Program-made: the position numbers and the translations under genes
Shown: positions 44,845 through 58,018 of the stretch, piece after piece
Layout of the letters: each line of letters begins with the position of its first letter
Numbering within the stretch: the stretch's first letter is position 1
From: Styela clava
Lineage: Eukaryota > Chordata > Ascidiacea > Stolidobranchia > Styelidae
Direction of reading: 5' to 3'
DNA length: 64,000 nucleotides
Assembly: GCF_964204865.1 (NCBI RefSeq)
Contig: NC_135264.1
Coordinates: 4,742,001 to 4,806,000, forward strand
The notes under the pieces: generated by a model
Databases searched by the model: none
What the model was told of the DNA's origin: nothing
Seen by the model: the letters and a program-made list of their open reading frames with translations, nothing else

Positions 44845-46200
44845 TAAGTACTTTTCTACAAAGGGAAGACAGGAAGGCAAGTTGGTCCAAACAACATTCC
44901 AGCACGCTTTCTTAAATCAGTTGCTGATCTCCCTGTGCCATGTTTAGTTGAATTTTTCAATTGTTCAATTTTTGTTCGAAATTTTTCCTGCATGTGTGAT
45001 TGCTCACCTTGCTCTCGGGTGATTCCCCTTTTCAAATCTGGCAATAAAAAACTTGTGTCAAATTACAGACCAAAATCGATACTTTTAACGAATAGGAAAA
45101 ATATTTGAGCGTTTGATTTATAAGCGGCTTACTAATGTTTTTATAAAACATGATGTAATAAATATATCTCAAATTGGTTTAATAAGTAATCTATCTACAT
45201 CGCATGCTATTTTGGATTCAATATCATATATCTATGATAAACTAGAAAGGATAATGTTTGAAACTGCAACATTTTGAGATCTAAGGAAGGCCTTCGATAC
45301 CGTAAATCATGACATCCCAGTTTACAAGTTGAGACACTTCGGTATTAGGGGTATAGCGAACAAATTAATTTATAGGTATTTAAGTAATATATTTCAGTAT
45401 GTTCAAGTGGGGTCGTATTCTTCCTCTCCCTTACCAGTGACTCACGGAGTTCCTCAAGGTAGTTGTTTGGATCCACTGCTTATTTTAGTATATATTAACG
45501 ACATATCTTATCTCTCTTCATTCTTTTCCAAATTGATTACTGAAGATACTAATCTCTTTTACAGCGACAAATCTTGTGCAGCCATCCTATTTAGAGTGAA
45601 TTCTGAAATTGCGGAAATATCTAATTGGATGAGGTTCAATAACCACACCAACGCAAATCTGAAAATGGTATCGCAATCCAAATTAATGATAAAAAACTCG
45701 AAAATGTTTATTCCTATATATATCTTGGCGTATACATAGGTAGCAAAATGAAATGAGATGTTCACTTATCCAAATTGGTCGTTAAATTATCCAAGTCGGT
45801 TCGAATACTATACAAGCTTAAAATTTACATTGCCATTAACACTACGGATGATTTACTGCTCCTTATTTCAGAGCCATATCCAATATGGCACAATCAGTGG
45901 CGTATCTACATAAAATTGCGCCCATGGCAAAATTTGAAGATGCGCCCCCCTTGATAGTTAGTTCACAATTTATAATGACTCTCATAGGAATGAGTTAATT
46001 GTACGTTATTATTTGAGTAAAACTACGAGTTTCAGGTATTACCAATTCGAAATTATTTTATTGAAATATTTAACGATTGAAACTTTTCTCCTTTTTAGCG
46101 CCCCTGTCCAAACGGCGTCCATGGCACGAGCCATGGCTGCCACACCCTAGATACGCCCCTGGGCACAATTGACTGGGGTTCAGCTGATAAAACCCTTTAT
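44845..46200 (+). pseudogene. Jockey/CR1-like LINE RT relic, longest open copy
   Basis: The frame 45329-45739 stays open for 136 codons, from MRHFGIRGIANKLIYRYLSN through HGVPQGSCLDPLLILVYIND. The catalytic box is ITEDTNLF, so even here both aspartates are gone. Interrupted by the MITE at 45895; a deletion just after the MITE (about 46197) removes the C-terminal segment. Confidence 0.75.
45895..46161 (+). mobile_element. 267-bp hAT MITE, unit 4 copy
   Basis: Same site as 2376-2642, duplications GGCACAAT at 45887-45894 and 46162-46169; the right end has one change (ACGCCCCTG for ACGCCACTG). Confidence 0.92.
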
Positions 46201-47486
46201 TGTTATCGACCCTTCTTTGTATCGAGTAATTTGTCACGGATTTTTGACCCTCATTTGGGAGTTGAGAATATGGTGTTTTTCATAATTTTTGCATTATTAC
46301 CGATTTGGATTTTAACCGTATATAAATGGTAGTAAGGTTTCAGTGTATATATATTTCAATATATATATTTTTTTGGATTCAATTCGATCTGACAAGAATT
46401 TGGCAATACAATCCATTGTGTGCTTATTGAAGGAGTGCAAATCAGCGATTCACTCCGTTAACGTGTGTTTTATAACACGGTGGGAACAGGCAGAGTAGGG
46501 TCGATTACCCCTATAATGTAACTGGTGAAATAGAAGTTGCACAAGATGTATGAGCATGATTGATGCTGTCGTCAGTTAAAGTTGACAGATCGTGACTTTG
46601 CAGTTCTCGTGACTTTGCACTTCTCAGTTGTGTCACAGCAGATCAATATTTGCATCATTTCCTTTATCTCGTGTACTTGCTTCGCAATATTATTATCATG
46701 TGCCCGTTATGTTGTGTAAGGCTTTTCAAGCATGGTTGTAAACATTGGATCGGTTCGTATTCATGGTTTTGAGTGCCATTTATAGGTTTTTAATTATATT
46801 TCAAAATTCAGAGAACTCAATGGTCATTTCGTCTGATCGACTTTTGTTTTAGTTTTCGTAATCCAAAATTAGTTCTAGAAAAACTCCGATAGACAAAAGT
46901 AGATACCAGTTTTATTTTTAAATTATAAGCGGTTAGATATTCGAATCAAAGTAGAGCCCCAGACTGCGGTTAGTTCACCGGTATGTAGCCAACTAATAGC
47001 CTCCAGCAAGTTGTTTACATAACGAACGAGCGTATACCACTCAATTGCGAGGTCGGGGAAATCTGACAGCAGCATGTCTTGTTGACCAAGAAGTTTGCAA
47101 GTGTGCTTGCTGGCCGACTACAAATAGAATTTATCAGAAAAAAACTAAACAAAAATGCCTTTCACATCAGACAGGGGTTGTGCAACATAGGCCATCGTAC
47201 TACGTTATATCCCTAAGCTGATATTTTGCAAGTGTGCTTGGCCCTTTTAGCGGATATTAGAGTGCAGATATGTTTTGTTAGAGTGGACTGTAAAATTAGC
47301 TTGAGAAAGTTATTATATAATATCAATATTGAAAATAACATATATATATATATAAATATGTGATATTTATTATATATGCATATTATTGTTGACAGACTGT
47401 TATATTATCCATTTCATCCAAATTTTCTAATGAAGACAAATTTTAGCAATTGTTTGTAACTTTTTACTTAATGATAAATCTATATT
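46201..47486 (+). other. Non-coding region upstream of acetyltransferase copy 4
   Basis: Counterpart of 2775-4033. Contains a small local duplication around the AAGTGTGCTTG phrase (47098 and 47228) and a TA run (about 47340-47354). No gene seen. Confidence 0.45.
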
Positions 47487-49132
47487 ATGGCGTCAATAAC
47501 AAATCTCACTTACAAAGTTCTAAGCGTAAAGAATCTATGCGCTGTCAGGAATTTGATCGAAGAACATTTCACATCTACATTCTCATTGGGAGTATATTTA
47601 AATTGGACGAAGGAAGACCTGATTCCTGCATATTATCCTCGGATAGAGGTAGCATACTTGACAAAGATGCAAATGTTATTTTCCTCAAATAACGCATATT
47701 TGCTGCTTCATTTATATTATACGTAGAGGACTACTATAGGCATGAGGCAAAAATAACTCCCAAGTTTTATTTTTTGATAAAATAGGCAAGGAAAACCTTT
47801 GGTAAATTTCTATTACATACACAACAAGGCATTTGATTGCCATTTTGCGTAAACTACGTAACTGCTACTCGCTTGACTGCTACTCGCTTGTTATGATATA
47901 TTTTATGTAGATATCTAGGGTCTCTTTCTGTCCAATACCGAATTGTTTGTCTATTGACCCAAACTTATAAATAAAAGTGATCGTCATCACTGGTAATTAG
48001 TATATTATCATTAGCAAGAACAGTTACCTATTTTCTGTTTGTGAGAAAACATTCCACAATAAATGCGGGGTCTTTACTTTACCTGTCCAAGCCTCCTTTT
48101 CGCTCCAAAGAATTTCATAGAGTTTATAATAAATCACTTGTTATTGTAATCTTTAGAATACTAGAGACCAAATAAGAATTTCAATTAATCAATATTAATA
48201 CTTTTATTTATTATTCTATTATAGGTTAATTACACAATAAATCCATGGTAAATATGGAATATATACTACATAAAGATATTGCTAATTTATCGACTACGTT
48301 GTTAATACCAGTATCAGTAAAATAAAATATTCTGTATTTATTTTACCAAATCAGTTCAAGGAATTGATCTTTTGAATATTTTCGTTATGAGAACATTGAT
48401 TGCTTTTATATAAATATAATAATCTATTTTATTTCAGTCTTTCTTAAAGCAAGGAAATTCACTCGGGGCATTCAGTGACAAAGATGCTAAATTACGTGGA
48501 GTTGCCATCAATGTGGAACAAGACGATAATGAAAGAATAAAATATGATGAAACACTACATATCAGTGAAAAGACAGATACTATAAATCGGGTAGAAAATA
48601 TATTTTTGATTTCAATTTACTTTGAATCTTCTTTTGCGATATTGCCCGTAAATGTATTAAATTAAACAATACATATGTTTTATATGTGTAAAGCTCATGG
48701 TGGCAATTGGTGTAAATCAATTATCTGACATTCTTGGAACCAAAAATTTTTGGGAGATGAGAATGGGAACTGTGCATCCAAGTTACAGAAGGAAAGGACT
48801 AATGCCTGAACTTATGAATAGGTAAGATCAGTGAATGTATTTATAGTGATACAACTTTTTTGAACCTATTATCATCATATCGATATTAAAACTTTACTAT
48901 TTTCTTGAAATTTAGATCTACAGTTCTTGCCAAACAAAGGGGAATTGAGAAACTTGTAGCATGTCAAACATATAATAAAGCTCCGGAAGAACCTTCGAAA
49001 ATGGACGGATTTAAAGTAATCAAATACATTGAATTGAAAAACTATCTTGACCCCGTCACAGGGCAAAAAGTGTTTTCGGGGATGAAACCACCAAATGACG
49101 TGCAAGTTTTAATCGCTAAAACTTTGACTTAG
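47487..49132 (+). CDS. GNAT (arylalkylamine N-acetyltransferase-like), copy 4
   Basis: Exons 47487-47648, 48438-48647, 48694-48821, 48916-49132; 238 residues, no stop. Differences: K-V-L-S-V-K-N in exon 1 (others K-L-L-S-V-K-H or V-T-H), L-I-S-I-Y-F for L-T-S-I-Y-F, and a K to N change at the end of exon 3. Intron 2 is 46 nt with donor GTAAAT. Intron 1 (789 nt) contains a 15-bp tandem duplication (47861-47875, 47876-47890) shared only with copy 5. It is the closest relative of broken copy 1 but has the normal exon 2 acceptor. Confidence 0.7.
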
Positions 49133-49153
49133 TGACATCCTGTGCTATTATAT

Positions 49154-50905
49154 CAGGGGTCGGCAAACTGTGGCACGCGAGCTAATTTGTTGCGGCCCTC
49201 GAACGACCTGACATTTAATACATAATACATACAACAAAAAATTGATCCTATATTTATTATTCTACTACACTAGTCTTTACACAGATTTATGTGTTAACAA
49301 GTGCAGCTGTACGGCACTTGTTTTGTAATAAGTAGCATCAGTTGTATGTCGCTCGAGATGAATTTGATTTTTAAAAGAAAAGTTAAAAATGTCCTGGAAA
49401 CGGAGGGAAGTTTTCGACGAGAGTGGAACATTTTTTTGGTAAACATTTGGTAAAATTCTAAGAGAATACATTTGTTCCATGCGATGGTATGGCATTCCTC
49501 CAGTTGTATTTAAGGTCGTATACTTCGATGAAGTTTGGTTCAAATTGTTCAATATGGCTTTTGAATTTATTAAGAACCTTATTTTGTATTTCCTGTATAT
49601 CCCATGCATTTATGAAACTATTGTTCCCATCTAGAAGGACTTTTAGGTTTATTATCTCCAGTATTAAATTGCGAAGATTTCCATGACCACTGTATTGTTA
49701 TGGCGCTCGTATGTATTTAAAAAAATATTTTGTCGTTCAATGTTTAGCAAGTTTCCGGTTATGGCTTGTACACTTCGGGTGATGGAAATATGAATCTTTA
49801 TATACGTAGGACACGAGAGAAAAATGTGCGGAGTTGTATCGACGGCTCTTTTACAGAGTTTGCATGCTGGTGTTTGGAGCTGCGGGGTTCCGAAGTTTCT
49901 CAGCAGGCGTAAATCCATTTGCGATGTCCCAACAAATATGCGTCGCGTTTAATTCTATACGACACTTCGCGTTCTTGGTTTGTAAAAAGTGGCTTTAAAC
50001 TGGGTTCTAAATAGTTTAAATTCAAATAGTTTATTCTTAACCAATCAGTATTATCTTGATTGTTTTCATACAATCTATCTTGTAGTTTATGATAGATTGA
50101 TCTCAATGTCAAATCTTGCCAATCTTCGGGTTCTAAATTAAATATCTGGTTAATGTTCAAAATGTGTTGCCAGTGGGCGTCGATTTGAATCGCACGGAGA
50201 AAAGAGTTGCTGTATATAGATTTTTTTATTGTTTTAAGCCTCGAACCGAGAGTGTAAAAACCCTCGAAATGCCAGAATTTGCTTGGTTCTTCAATATAGT
50301 AGATGGTTGCTAATTTCTGGAATAGGCATGCATATGACTTTAGCTTCATGTCGACCATATCGATTCCGCCCTTCTTTATGGGTAGGTAGGAGCATTCCAA
50401 AGTGCTTGGACGCGAGAACATTTTTCGTTCTTGCGCATTCCAAAACCAGTTTGCTCGATAAGCCAGGTCAGCATCGCAGGTATTAATGTTAAACTCGTTA
50501 TGAAACGTGTAATCAAATATTCGTCATCTGTGCGACAGTGCAAAACGTGTAATCTGCACGTTCGGAAGCTCGTAATGCTTTATCTAAAACGCATTACACT
50601 TAGAATAAATTTCGTATTCGCTTGTCAGATCGTCATTTGGACGACCGCGGGCAATGTGCCATAGAAACATCATCCTTCACATTGATAATAAGTAAACAAA
50701 AACGATGTATTGTTTGATAAGATATGATAAAAGGCCACATATACGCCTCATTCTTGCAGGCTTTAAACACAGCAATAGAAGGTGCGAATGCGCTATTATT
50801 TTAAGTTTAATGTAGTGATTGTTCGAAGGCGGAAATATTGCGGCCCGCGCGCTATCGGAAATGTGTATATTTGGCCCGCAAATACATAAAGTTTGCTGAC
50901 GACTG
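49154..50905 (-). mobile_element. hAT element, copy B of unit 4
   Basis: 1752 bp, left end CAGGGGTCGGCAAACTG (the best preserved), right end the complement of CAGTCGTCAGCAAAC, flanks TATTATAT and CTCTACAT. Starts 21 bp after the acetyltransferase stop. Confidence 0.82.
49435..50392 (-). pseudogene. L1/Tx1-like LINE fragment, unit 4
   Basis: Open in two frames (50421-49900 and 49918-49664). The break is a one-base loss near 49907, where units 1 and 3 read CAGGCCGTA and this reads CAGGCGTA; unit 5 has the same loss. Cys motif CKLCKRAVDTTPHIFLSC is intact. Confidence 0.75.
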
Positions 50906-52293
50906 CTCTACATGGAGAACGGCATAACTACGCTAACTCGTGATTTTGCCCAGTCCGCGTGTGACTTAATATTGCATTAGAAAATATAGCCTACGTATTT
51001 TTCTCATTCCCGCCTCAAGAGAGAACATTGTGTTTTTATTTATGCTTACTGCATTTCGATAATTGAAAAAAAACACAGTTACGTTGAATTATCTTTATGT
51101 TTTAGAATAAACCCAATGCCCCGTTCATTGTCAAATATTTTTGAAAACATTTTTATTAATATGAAAATTAATTGAATTTTTACAAGAATTTGTTACTATA
51201 TAGCCTACTTTGACAGAGAGAAAAGTTTAATTTCTTCCAGATGCTGTGAAGTTTCCTAATAGTTTTCAATTTCAGCATTCATACAGGTTAAATATTATAC
51301 AATATTTTACAATATTTAACTCCCTTCTAATCATTAAGTTTCCGCTTACCAAGTATTACTTAAATATTTAATGATATTAACAAACATCACAAAACTTGCT
51401 GATATTTTGAATATTTGTAGTTCTAAGTTGTAGTTGGTATGATAAATAAATTACGCAGCCTCTGATTGCCCGTCGATGATTTTCACAGTCTTCACTGTCG
51501 TGACATTGAGTTATTATTGGTCTTGGAATAGTAATATGGGTCGATTTTCTAAATTGTTGGTGTTTTGTAAAGAAAAATGCTCCTGACTGTAAGCAAATGA
51601 TCAAGCAAGTTTATATTTTTCGTACGTCTAGACTCTAGATGGTTATTACTTTTGTTTGTTCAAATTTCCTCATGTGGGTCTTCGGGATACGATATTTCAC
51701 CCCTAATGGAACATAGGGAACTGGAGGAAGCGGAGAGAATTTGGAGGGAAACCACAATACTAAGCGCAAAATCGTTTTTAATGCGAATTCGTTTGCATAC
51801 TTTTCCATTTATTAGAAAATTGTTTTTTTTTAGTTTCACTATAACTGAAGGACTATTTCCAGTCACATGGTGTTTTCACTTGTGTATAAATTATTTGATC
51901 ATAATGTGATTTCTACCTACCAAAATACCACTACAAGTAGGCTATCTCTGTGCTCTGCGAAAACTAACTTTTGTAGTCGGTTGACAGGCCATCTAACGTC
52001 CAGAAAAGGATTGAATCTAGTATACTTTCGGCAGTTTCACGAGACTGCGAGATAGTCGTCGTAAAAGGATTATGAACGAAGAAAAATAAATTTTCAAATA
52101 TTCCCTAGAGAAGGGAATTGGATAACTGTTACGTTGTCTTCAGTTTTACCAAATTAAATCAATATGGACTAGATTTCGAATGCGCGTAAAGTGTACATTG
52201 CTCGTATTTTTGGTTTGATGAACAGTGGGGAGCCACGAGTGCTAAAAGCCTCCGAAAGGGTGCCACGGGCCATGAAAGGTTTGAGAACCATTG
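50906..52293. other. Non-coding spacer, unit 4, ending in a hAT terminus
   Basis: Counterpart of 7438-8826 and nearly identical to it; terminus GGTTTGAGAACCATTG at 52278-52293. No gene seen. Confidence 0.45.
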
Positions 52294-52429
52294 ATCTGCA
52301 GTTCGTAAGGCTTTATCGTACCGGTTAAACATGTATTTGATAATTGCCCTCTTGTTTTATTGTCATATACTCATATGACATTTTATTAAATTTTGCCGAG
52401 AATTCATTGATTCATAATTTATTAAAACC

Positions 52430-53285
52430 GGTATTCTTGATTTCAAGATCTGAATTGTGTATCATAGGCTTAAGCATTTGTTGAATCGTTCGATTGAACT
52501 TTTCCACTTGTCCATCAGAACGAGGGTGATATGGTGTCGTATGCGTTTGACAATACCATACAATTCGAACATCTCAGTGAACAACCGAGATTCAAAATCT
52601 CGACCTTTGTCAGTGTGGATAATCCGAGGAACAAATAACTGGGTGACCAGCACATCAACTGTCACTTATGAAGTTTGGTTGGGAAGTGCATAACACTGCA
52701 CTCACTAGGTGATACTACTAGCTGGATAATGATATCAGGGTCCAGTGAAGTAGATAAACAGTCTGGACAGTCCGGGCGCTTACAGAGTCTGGTTTGACGA
52801 GACAGCCCATCTGCATTGCAAAGTTTAGTCCCTGCCCTGCTCGATGTTCAATATTGAAGTCATATGTGAACAGTGTAGAAATCTACAGAGCCACCTTCCC
52901 TTCTGGTTCTCTGAAATTCAACAGCCACTTTACGGCACCATGTTTAGTGCGAATCCCAAAGTGTCTGCCTCACAAATGATGGCGAAAATGAAGGACTGAT
53001 TAAACCACCGCAAACCGTTCCTTCTCCGTTGTACCGACGTTCCGTCTTTGATAGAGTCCTACTGAAATAAGCTATAACGTGTTTTTCTCCCCCTTGAAGT
53101 TGTGATAATACAGCACCAGTCCCAGTGCCACTCGCGTCGGTGTCCAAAATAAACTCCCCTTGCACCAATGGAAAAGCCAGAATAGGAGCTGACGTCCAAA
53201 GGCGCTTAATGATTTCAAAAGCTTCCTGACAGTCATCAGTCAGATTCAGATATTTTATTTCAGTCGTGCATGAAATATTGTATTT
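52430..53285 (-). pseudogene. Ty3/gypsy RNase H and integrase fragments, unit 4
   Basis: RNase H LDTDASGTGTGAVLSQ in 53168-52944; integrase core VPRIIHTDKGRDFESRLF in 52665-52462, with a one-base loss that breaks the frame just after GIVK. Layout as in unit 1. Confidence 0.8.
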
Positions 53286-53289
53286 ACGC

Positions 53290-54195
53290 AGGTAATGAAA
53301 AAAATGGTAACAAAAAGATCAATTGAAAAAATAAAGAGACATACAATATTTCCGCAATTGACGCGGGGCCGCAAAAGACTAACAGAGTCATCGTGTCAGC
53401 GACACCATGTTTGCTGAGTTTAGCAGCTGATCACGTCAAACAAACGTCACATGAAATGACCTAATTATTCTTTAACAAAATTGAGAATACAATTCGGCAA
53501 AAACAAATAAAATCGAACAAGTCAGGAGATTACTAATTATAGAAGTCAGTTTAGCTTATTAACGTCATGCTCAAATGAGCAAAAAAAAACAACAACATGA
53601 AGCTACAAATTTCAGATAACAGAAGGGAAATTTCCAGCAACTGCCAAAGGGAAAATATATTAGCAGTTTTGGGTACATCGCTAATAATTGGGCGATGAAG
53701 AAAACCATTTCGAAGTAATATATATGTGCTTTTGTTTTGAGGCATGCATAGGATTTATATATACCGGTACCGGTAGATGCGAGTTGCAGTGCTGCAGCAA
53801 AGAAATAACCATACAAAAGACTGAATGATTATAATATTCAAGATTATACATCAACGAATAGTGATATTGACAATGCCGTTCGCATTGCACCATGGTAGAC
53901 AATACAATGCAAGACAATATAGGGGTTTTGCAGTATTCATCTTTTCACAAATCTGAAACGGATATTCCTAACAAAGGCAAAATTACTGACAGAAATAGAC
54001 ATCGAGGTAAAGATTTTCTAATGCTTGTTTAAATAGAATATAATTTTTAGAACAAATTGAATCAGGAAGCGTATTTCATAGTTTCACACCCACAAATTTT
54101 ATAGTGTTTTGTGTAAGATTAGCAGAATAACGAGTTACCTAATAAGAGCTGCTGGTAGTCCACCCACATTTTAAGTTCTTTCAAGTCAAACAAAG
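53290..54195 (-). pseudogene. LINE C-terminal fragment, unit 4
   Basis: Counterpart of 9820-10728, frame broken. Contains the TACCGGTACCGGTA tract at about 53762-53775. Confidence 0.5.
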
Positions 54196-54811
54196 TAAAG
54201 ACGATGCTATAGTGGCATAAACGGGCACATAACGTCTATAATAGTTGGCAGTTTCCAAGAAACTTCTAACATTTGATACTCATTGAGGCGTTTTCCAATC
54301 CACTATTGCTGCTACATTGTGAGGATCACAGCAAACTCCTTCAGAAGAAATTTTGTATCCAAGATAGGTTACTGATCGATGGAACAACTGACATTTAGTC
54401 AATTTAAGTTTCAAACCAGCACCGCGAAGTTGAATGAGAATTTTCTTCAGACTGCTCAACGGCGCGTCAATATCTGATCGATCCGAGAGCTGAAACATCA
54501 TCCAAATAATTCGAACAACCTATCCCGATTTTTTCCGCCCAACACTCGGTCTATCATCCGCTCGAAAGTTGCAAGCGCATTGGACAGACCAAATGTCATG
54601 GCTACGAATTAGTAGTGTCCTTTCTCGGGAGACTGAGAACAGTTTTCTCTCTGTCAGACGGATCAAATTCTACCTGCCAGTATACACTAGCCAAGTCAAG
54701 CCCGAGTTTACCACCCGGACCAACAAATAGGTCCTTAAGGTCTCTCAGCAAAAAAAAAAAACATTGTTAATACTGGTCAGCCGAAAGTCCCTCAATCGAG
54801 GTAATCAAGTC
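54196..54811 (-). pseudogene. Ty3/gypsy RT, unit 4/5 junction
   Basis: Minus-strand segment with KKILIQLRGAGLKLKLTKCQ and VTYLGYKISSEGVCCDPHNV (54501-54280); the YLDD region is frame-broken. Ends at the hAT duplication. Confidence 0.72.
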
Positions 54812-54819
54812 TTGTAGAT

Positions 54820-55653
54820 CAGTGGTCGGCAAACTTCATGTACTTGCGGGCCAAATATCAACTTTTTTGATAGCGCGCGGGCCGTTTTTTTTCTCCTTCG
54901 AAGAATCGTCACAATAAAATTCAAATTACGGCGCATTCGCACCTTCTATTATTGTGTTAAAAGCCTGCCACAGTGAGATTTGTATGTGGCCTCTTTTGAT
55001 ATACTAACCAACAATACATGTTTTTATTCACTCATAATTATCAATGTGGAGGATGATGTTTTTATGGCAATTTTCATGGCAAAATCCCCTAATATCTACG
55101 ATGCTGACTCGGCATATTTATTATAACTTTCAAGTGTAATTCATTTAAGATAAAGCTGCTCCCAGCACTATGAGCTTCCGAGCGTGCAGATTGCACGTTT
55201 TGTACTGTCGCACAAATGAGCTGTGGCGCAATTTCGCGGTCTCGGGGTCAAATTTTTGACACGTTTCGTAACGAGATTAACATTAAATTCCCTAATATCT
55301 GCGATGCAGACTGGGCATATCGAGCAAACTGGTTTTGAAATGTGCAAGAAAAAAAAATATTTTTCGCCCAAGCACTTTGGAATGTTCGACCTTTGTCGCG
55401 AACTTCCCTCCGTTTCCCAGACAATTTTACATTTTATAAATCGATATTAACTATAATGACATACAACTGACGCTACCTATTACAAAACAAGCGCCGTACA
55501 CCAGCACTTGTTAAAACATAAATCCGTGTAAAAACAATATTGAATTCAGGAATAATTTTTGTTTTATGTAATAAATGTTGGGTCGTTCGAGGGCCGCAAT
55601 AAATTAGCTCGCGGACCGCATTTAGCCCAATGGCCGCCGTTTGCCGACCCCTG
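54820..55653 (+). mobile_element. hAT element, copy A of unit 5 (longer form)
   Basis: 834 bp, duplications TTGTAGAT at 54812-54819 and 55654-55661. It keeps the about 55 bases (around 55207-55265) also seen in unit 3. Confidence 0.88.
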
Positions 55654-55689
55654 TTGTAGATGATTAGGTAAACCATCAGGTTTTCCAGT

Positions 55690-56559
55690 TTTTCCTGCAT
55701 GTCTCAAAATTGCTCTCGGGTGATTCCCCTTTTCAAGACATGATGTAATAAATATATCTCAAATTGGTTTAAAAAAAATCCATCTACATCGCATGCTATT
55801 TTGGATTCAATATCATATATCTATGATAAACTAGAAAGGATAATGTATGAAAGTGCAACATTTTGAGATCTAAGGAAGGCCTTCGATACTGTAAATCATG
55901 ACATCCCAGTTTACAAGTTGAGACACTTCGGTATTAGGGGTATAGCGAACAAATTCATTTATAGTTATTTAAGTAATATATTTCAGTTCAAGTGGGGTCG
56001 TATTCTTCCTCTCCTTTACCAGTGACTCACGGAGTTCCTCAAGGTAGTTGTTTGGATCCACTGCTTATTTTAGTATATATTAACGACATATCTTATCACT
56101 CTTCATTCTTTTCCAAATTGATTACTGAAGATACTAATCTCCTTTACAGCGACAAATCTTGTGCAGCCTTCCTATTTAAAGTGAATTCTGAAATTGCTAA
56201 AATATTTAATTGGATGAGGTTCAATAACCATACCAACGCAAATCTAAAAATGGTATCGCAATCCAAATTAATGATAAAAAACTCGAAAATGTTTATTCCT
56301 ATAAATATCTTGGCGTATACATAGGTAGCAAAATGTAATGAGATGTTCACTTATCCAAATTGGCCGTTAAATTATCCAAGTCGGTTCGAATACTATACAA
56401 GCTTGAAATTAACATCGCCAATAACACTACGGATGATTTACTGCTTCTTATTTCAGAGCCATATCCAATATGGCACAACTGGGGTTCAGCTGATAAAACC
56501 CTGTTACATCGCCGAGCAATCCGTGCAATGTCTGCTGCCAGCCATTGTGGTGCCTTATT
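55690..56559 (+). pseudogene. Jockey/CR1-like LINE RT relic, unit 5
   Basis: HGVPQGSCLDPLLILVYIND in open stretch 55992-56324, catalytic box ITEDTNLL. The sequence upstream is lost by a deletion at about 55690. The MITE site is empty (about 56473-56480), and the C-terminal WGSADKTLLHRRAIRAM segment is continuous in the frame 56360-56569. Confidence 0.75.
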
Positions 56560-56940
56560 GGACACGTAGTGGACATAACGATCATTTCAATATTATGTTG
56601 TTCTTGTTCTTTTTCTTGTTGTTATTTGACACAGAATAAACCGCTTTTCTCTTCGAATACTGGACCAATTGCTTTGAAGTTTTCAGTGGTTGAAGATAAA
56701 ATTTTCCCCAGAAGGCTATTCTGGACTTTTATTCATTTTAAATATTTCTGTTAGCTCTGTGAAATTTGTTTTTGTTTGCTATGACGTCATTAAACGTTCT
56801 GCGGGTATCGAACGCCATTTTGTGTCCTACTCTACTGCTTTGCTTGGTGTGAATATCTTTGTAGATTGTGATCTGACGGTACGGTACACCGTACTGTACT
56901 GCGAACAGACGTGTCCATATATTTGGGCGTAGCTCTCTTG
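56560..56940 (+). repeat. Short form of unclassified element X, unit 5
   Basis: 381 bp beginning GGACACGTAGTGGACATAACG and ending CGTAGCTCTCTTG. It has GGACACG at the left edge and CGTGTCC about 30 bases from the right edge, a possible short inverted repeat. Same insertion as 13221-13584. Confidence 0.6.
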
Positions 56941-58018
56941 TTTCACTTGATTATGATTTATCGTAACGAATGACAAGTCTTAGCAAAGCTTTATTGTTAT
57001 CGACCCTTCTTTGTATCGAGCAATTTGTCACGGATTTTTGACCCTCATTTGGGAGTTGAGAATATGGTGTTTTTCATGATTTTTGCATTATTATTGCTTA
57101 TTGAAGGAGTGCAAATCAGCGTTTCACTCCGTTAAGGTGTGTTTTATAACACGATGGGAACACGCAGATTAGGGCCGATTACCCCTATAATGTAACTGGT
57201 GAAATAGAAGTTGCATAAGATGTATGAGCATGATCAATTCTGTCGTCAGTTACATTTGACAGATCGGGGCTTTTCAGTTCTCGTCTTTCTATCAGTTGTG
57301 TCACCGCAGATCAATATTGGCACCAATTCATTTCCTTTATTTGCTTCACAATATTATTATCATGTGCCCGTTATGTTGTGTAAGACTTTTCAAGCATGGT
57401 TGTAAACATTGGATCAGTTCGTATTCATGATTTTGTGTGTCATTTATAGGCTTTCAATTATGTTTCAAAATTCAGATAACTCAATGGTCATTCCGTCTGA
57501 TCGACTTTTGTTTTAGTTTTCGTAATCCAAAATTAGTTCCAGAAAAACTCCGATAGACAAAAGTAGATACCAGTTTTATTTTTAAATTATAAGCGGTTAG
57601 GTATTCGAATCAAAGTAGAGCCCCAGACTGCGGTTAGTTCACCGGTATGTAGCCAAATAATATCCTCAAGCAAGTTGTTTACATAACGAACGAGCGTATC
57701 CACTCAATTGCGAGGTCGGGAACATCTGACAGCAGTATGTCTTGTTAACCAAGCAGTTTGCAAGTGTGCTTGGCCCTTTTAGCGAATATTAGAGTGCAGA
57801 TATGTTTTGTTAGAGTGGACTGTAAAATTAGCTTGAGAAAGTTATTACATAATATCATTATTGAAAATAACATATATATATATATAAATATGTGATATTT
57901 ATTATATATGCATATTATTGTTGACAGACTGGTATATTATCCATTTCATCCAAATTTTCTAATGAAGACAAATTTTAGCAATTGTTTGTAACTTTTTACT
58001 TTATGATAAATCTATATT
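56941..58018 (+). other. Non-coding region upstream of acetyltransferase copy 5
   Basis: Counterpart of 13585-14655. TA run at about 57872-57886. No gene seen. Confidence 0.45.

Larger units (their letters stand above)
43522..54635. repeat. Tandem array unit 4 (11.1 kb)
   Basis: Nearly identical to unit 1 over most of its length, sharing the 267-bp MITE, the short hAT copy A, the gypsy RNase H/integrase and the about 160-bp block missing in unit 2. Confidence 0.9.
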
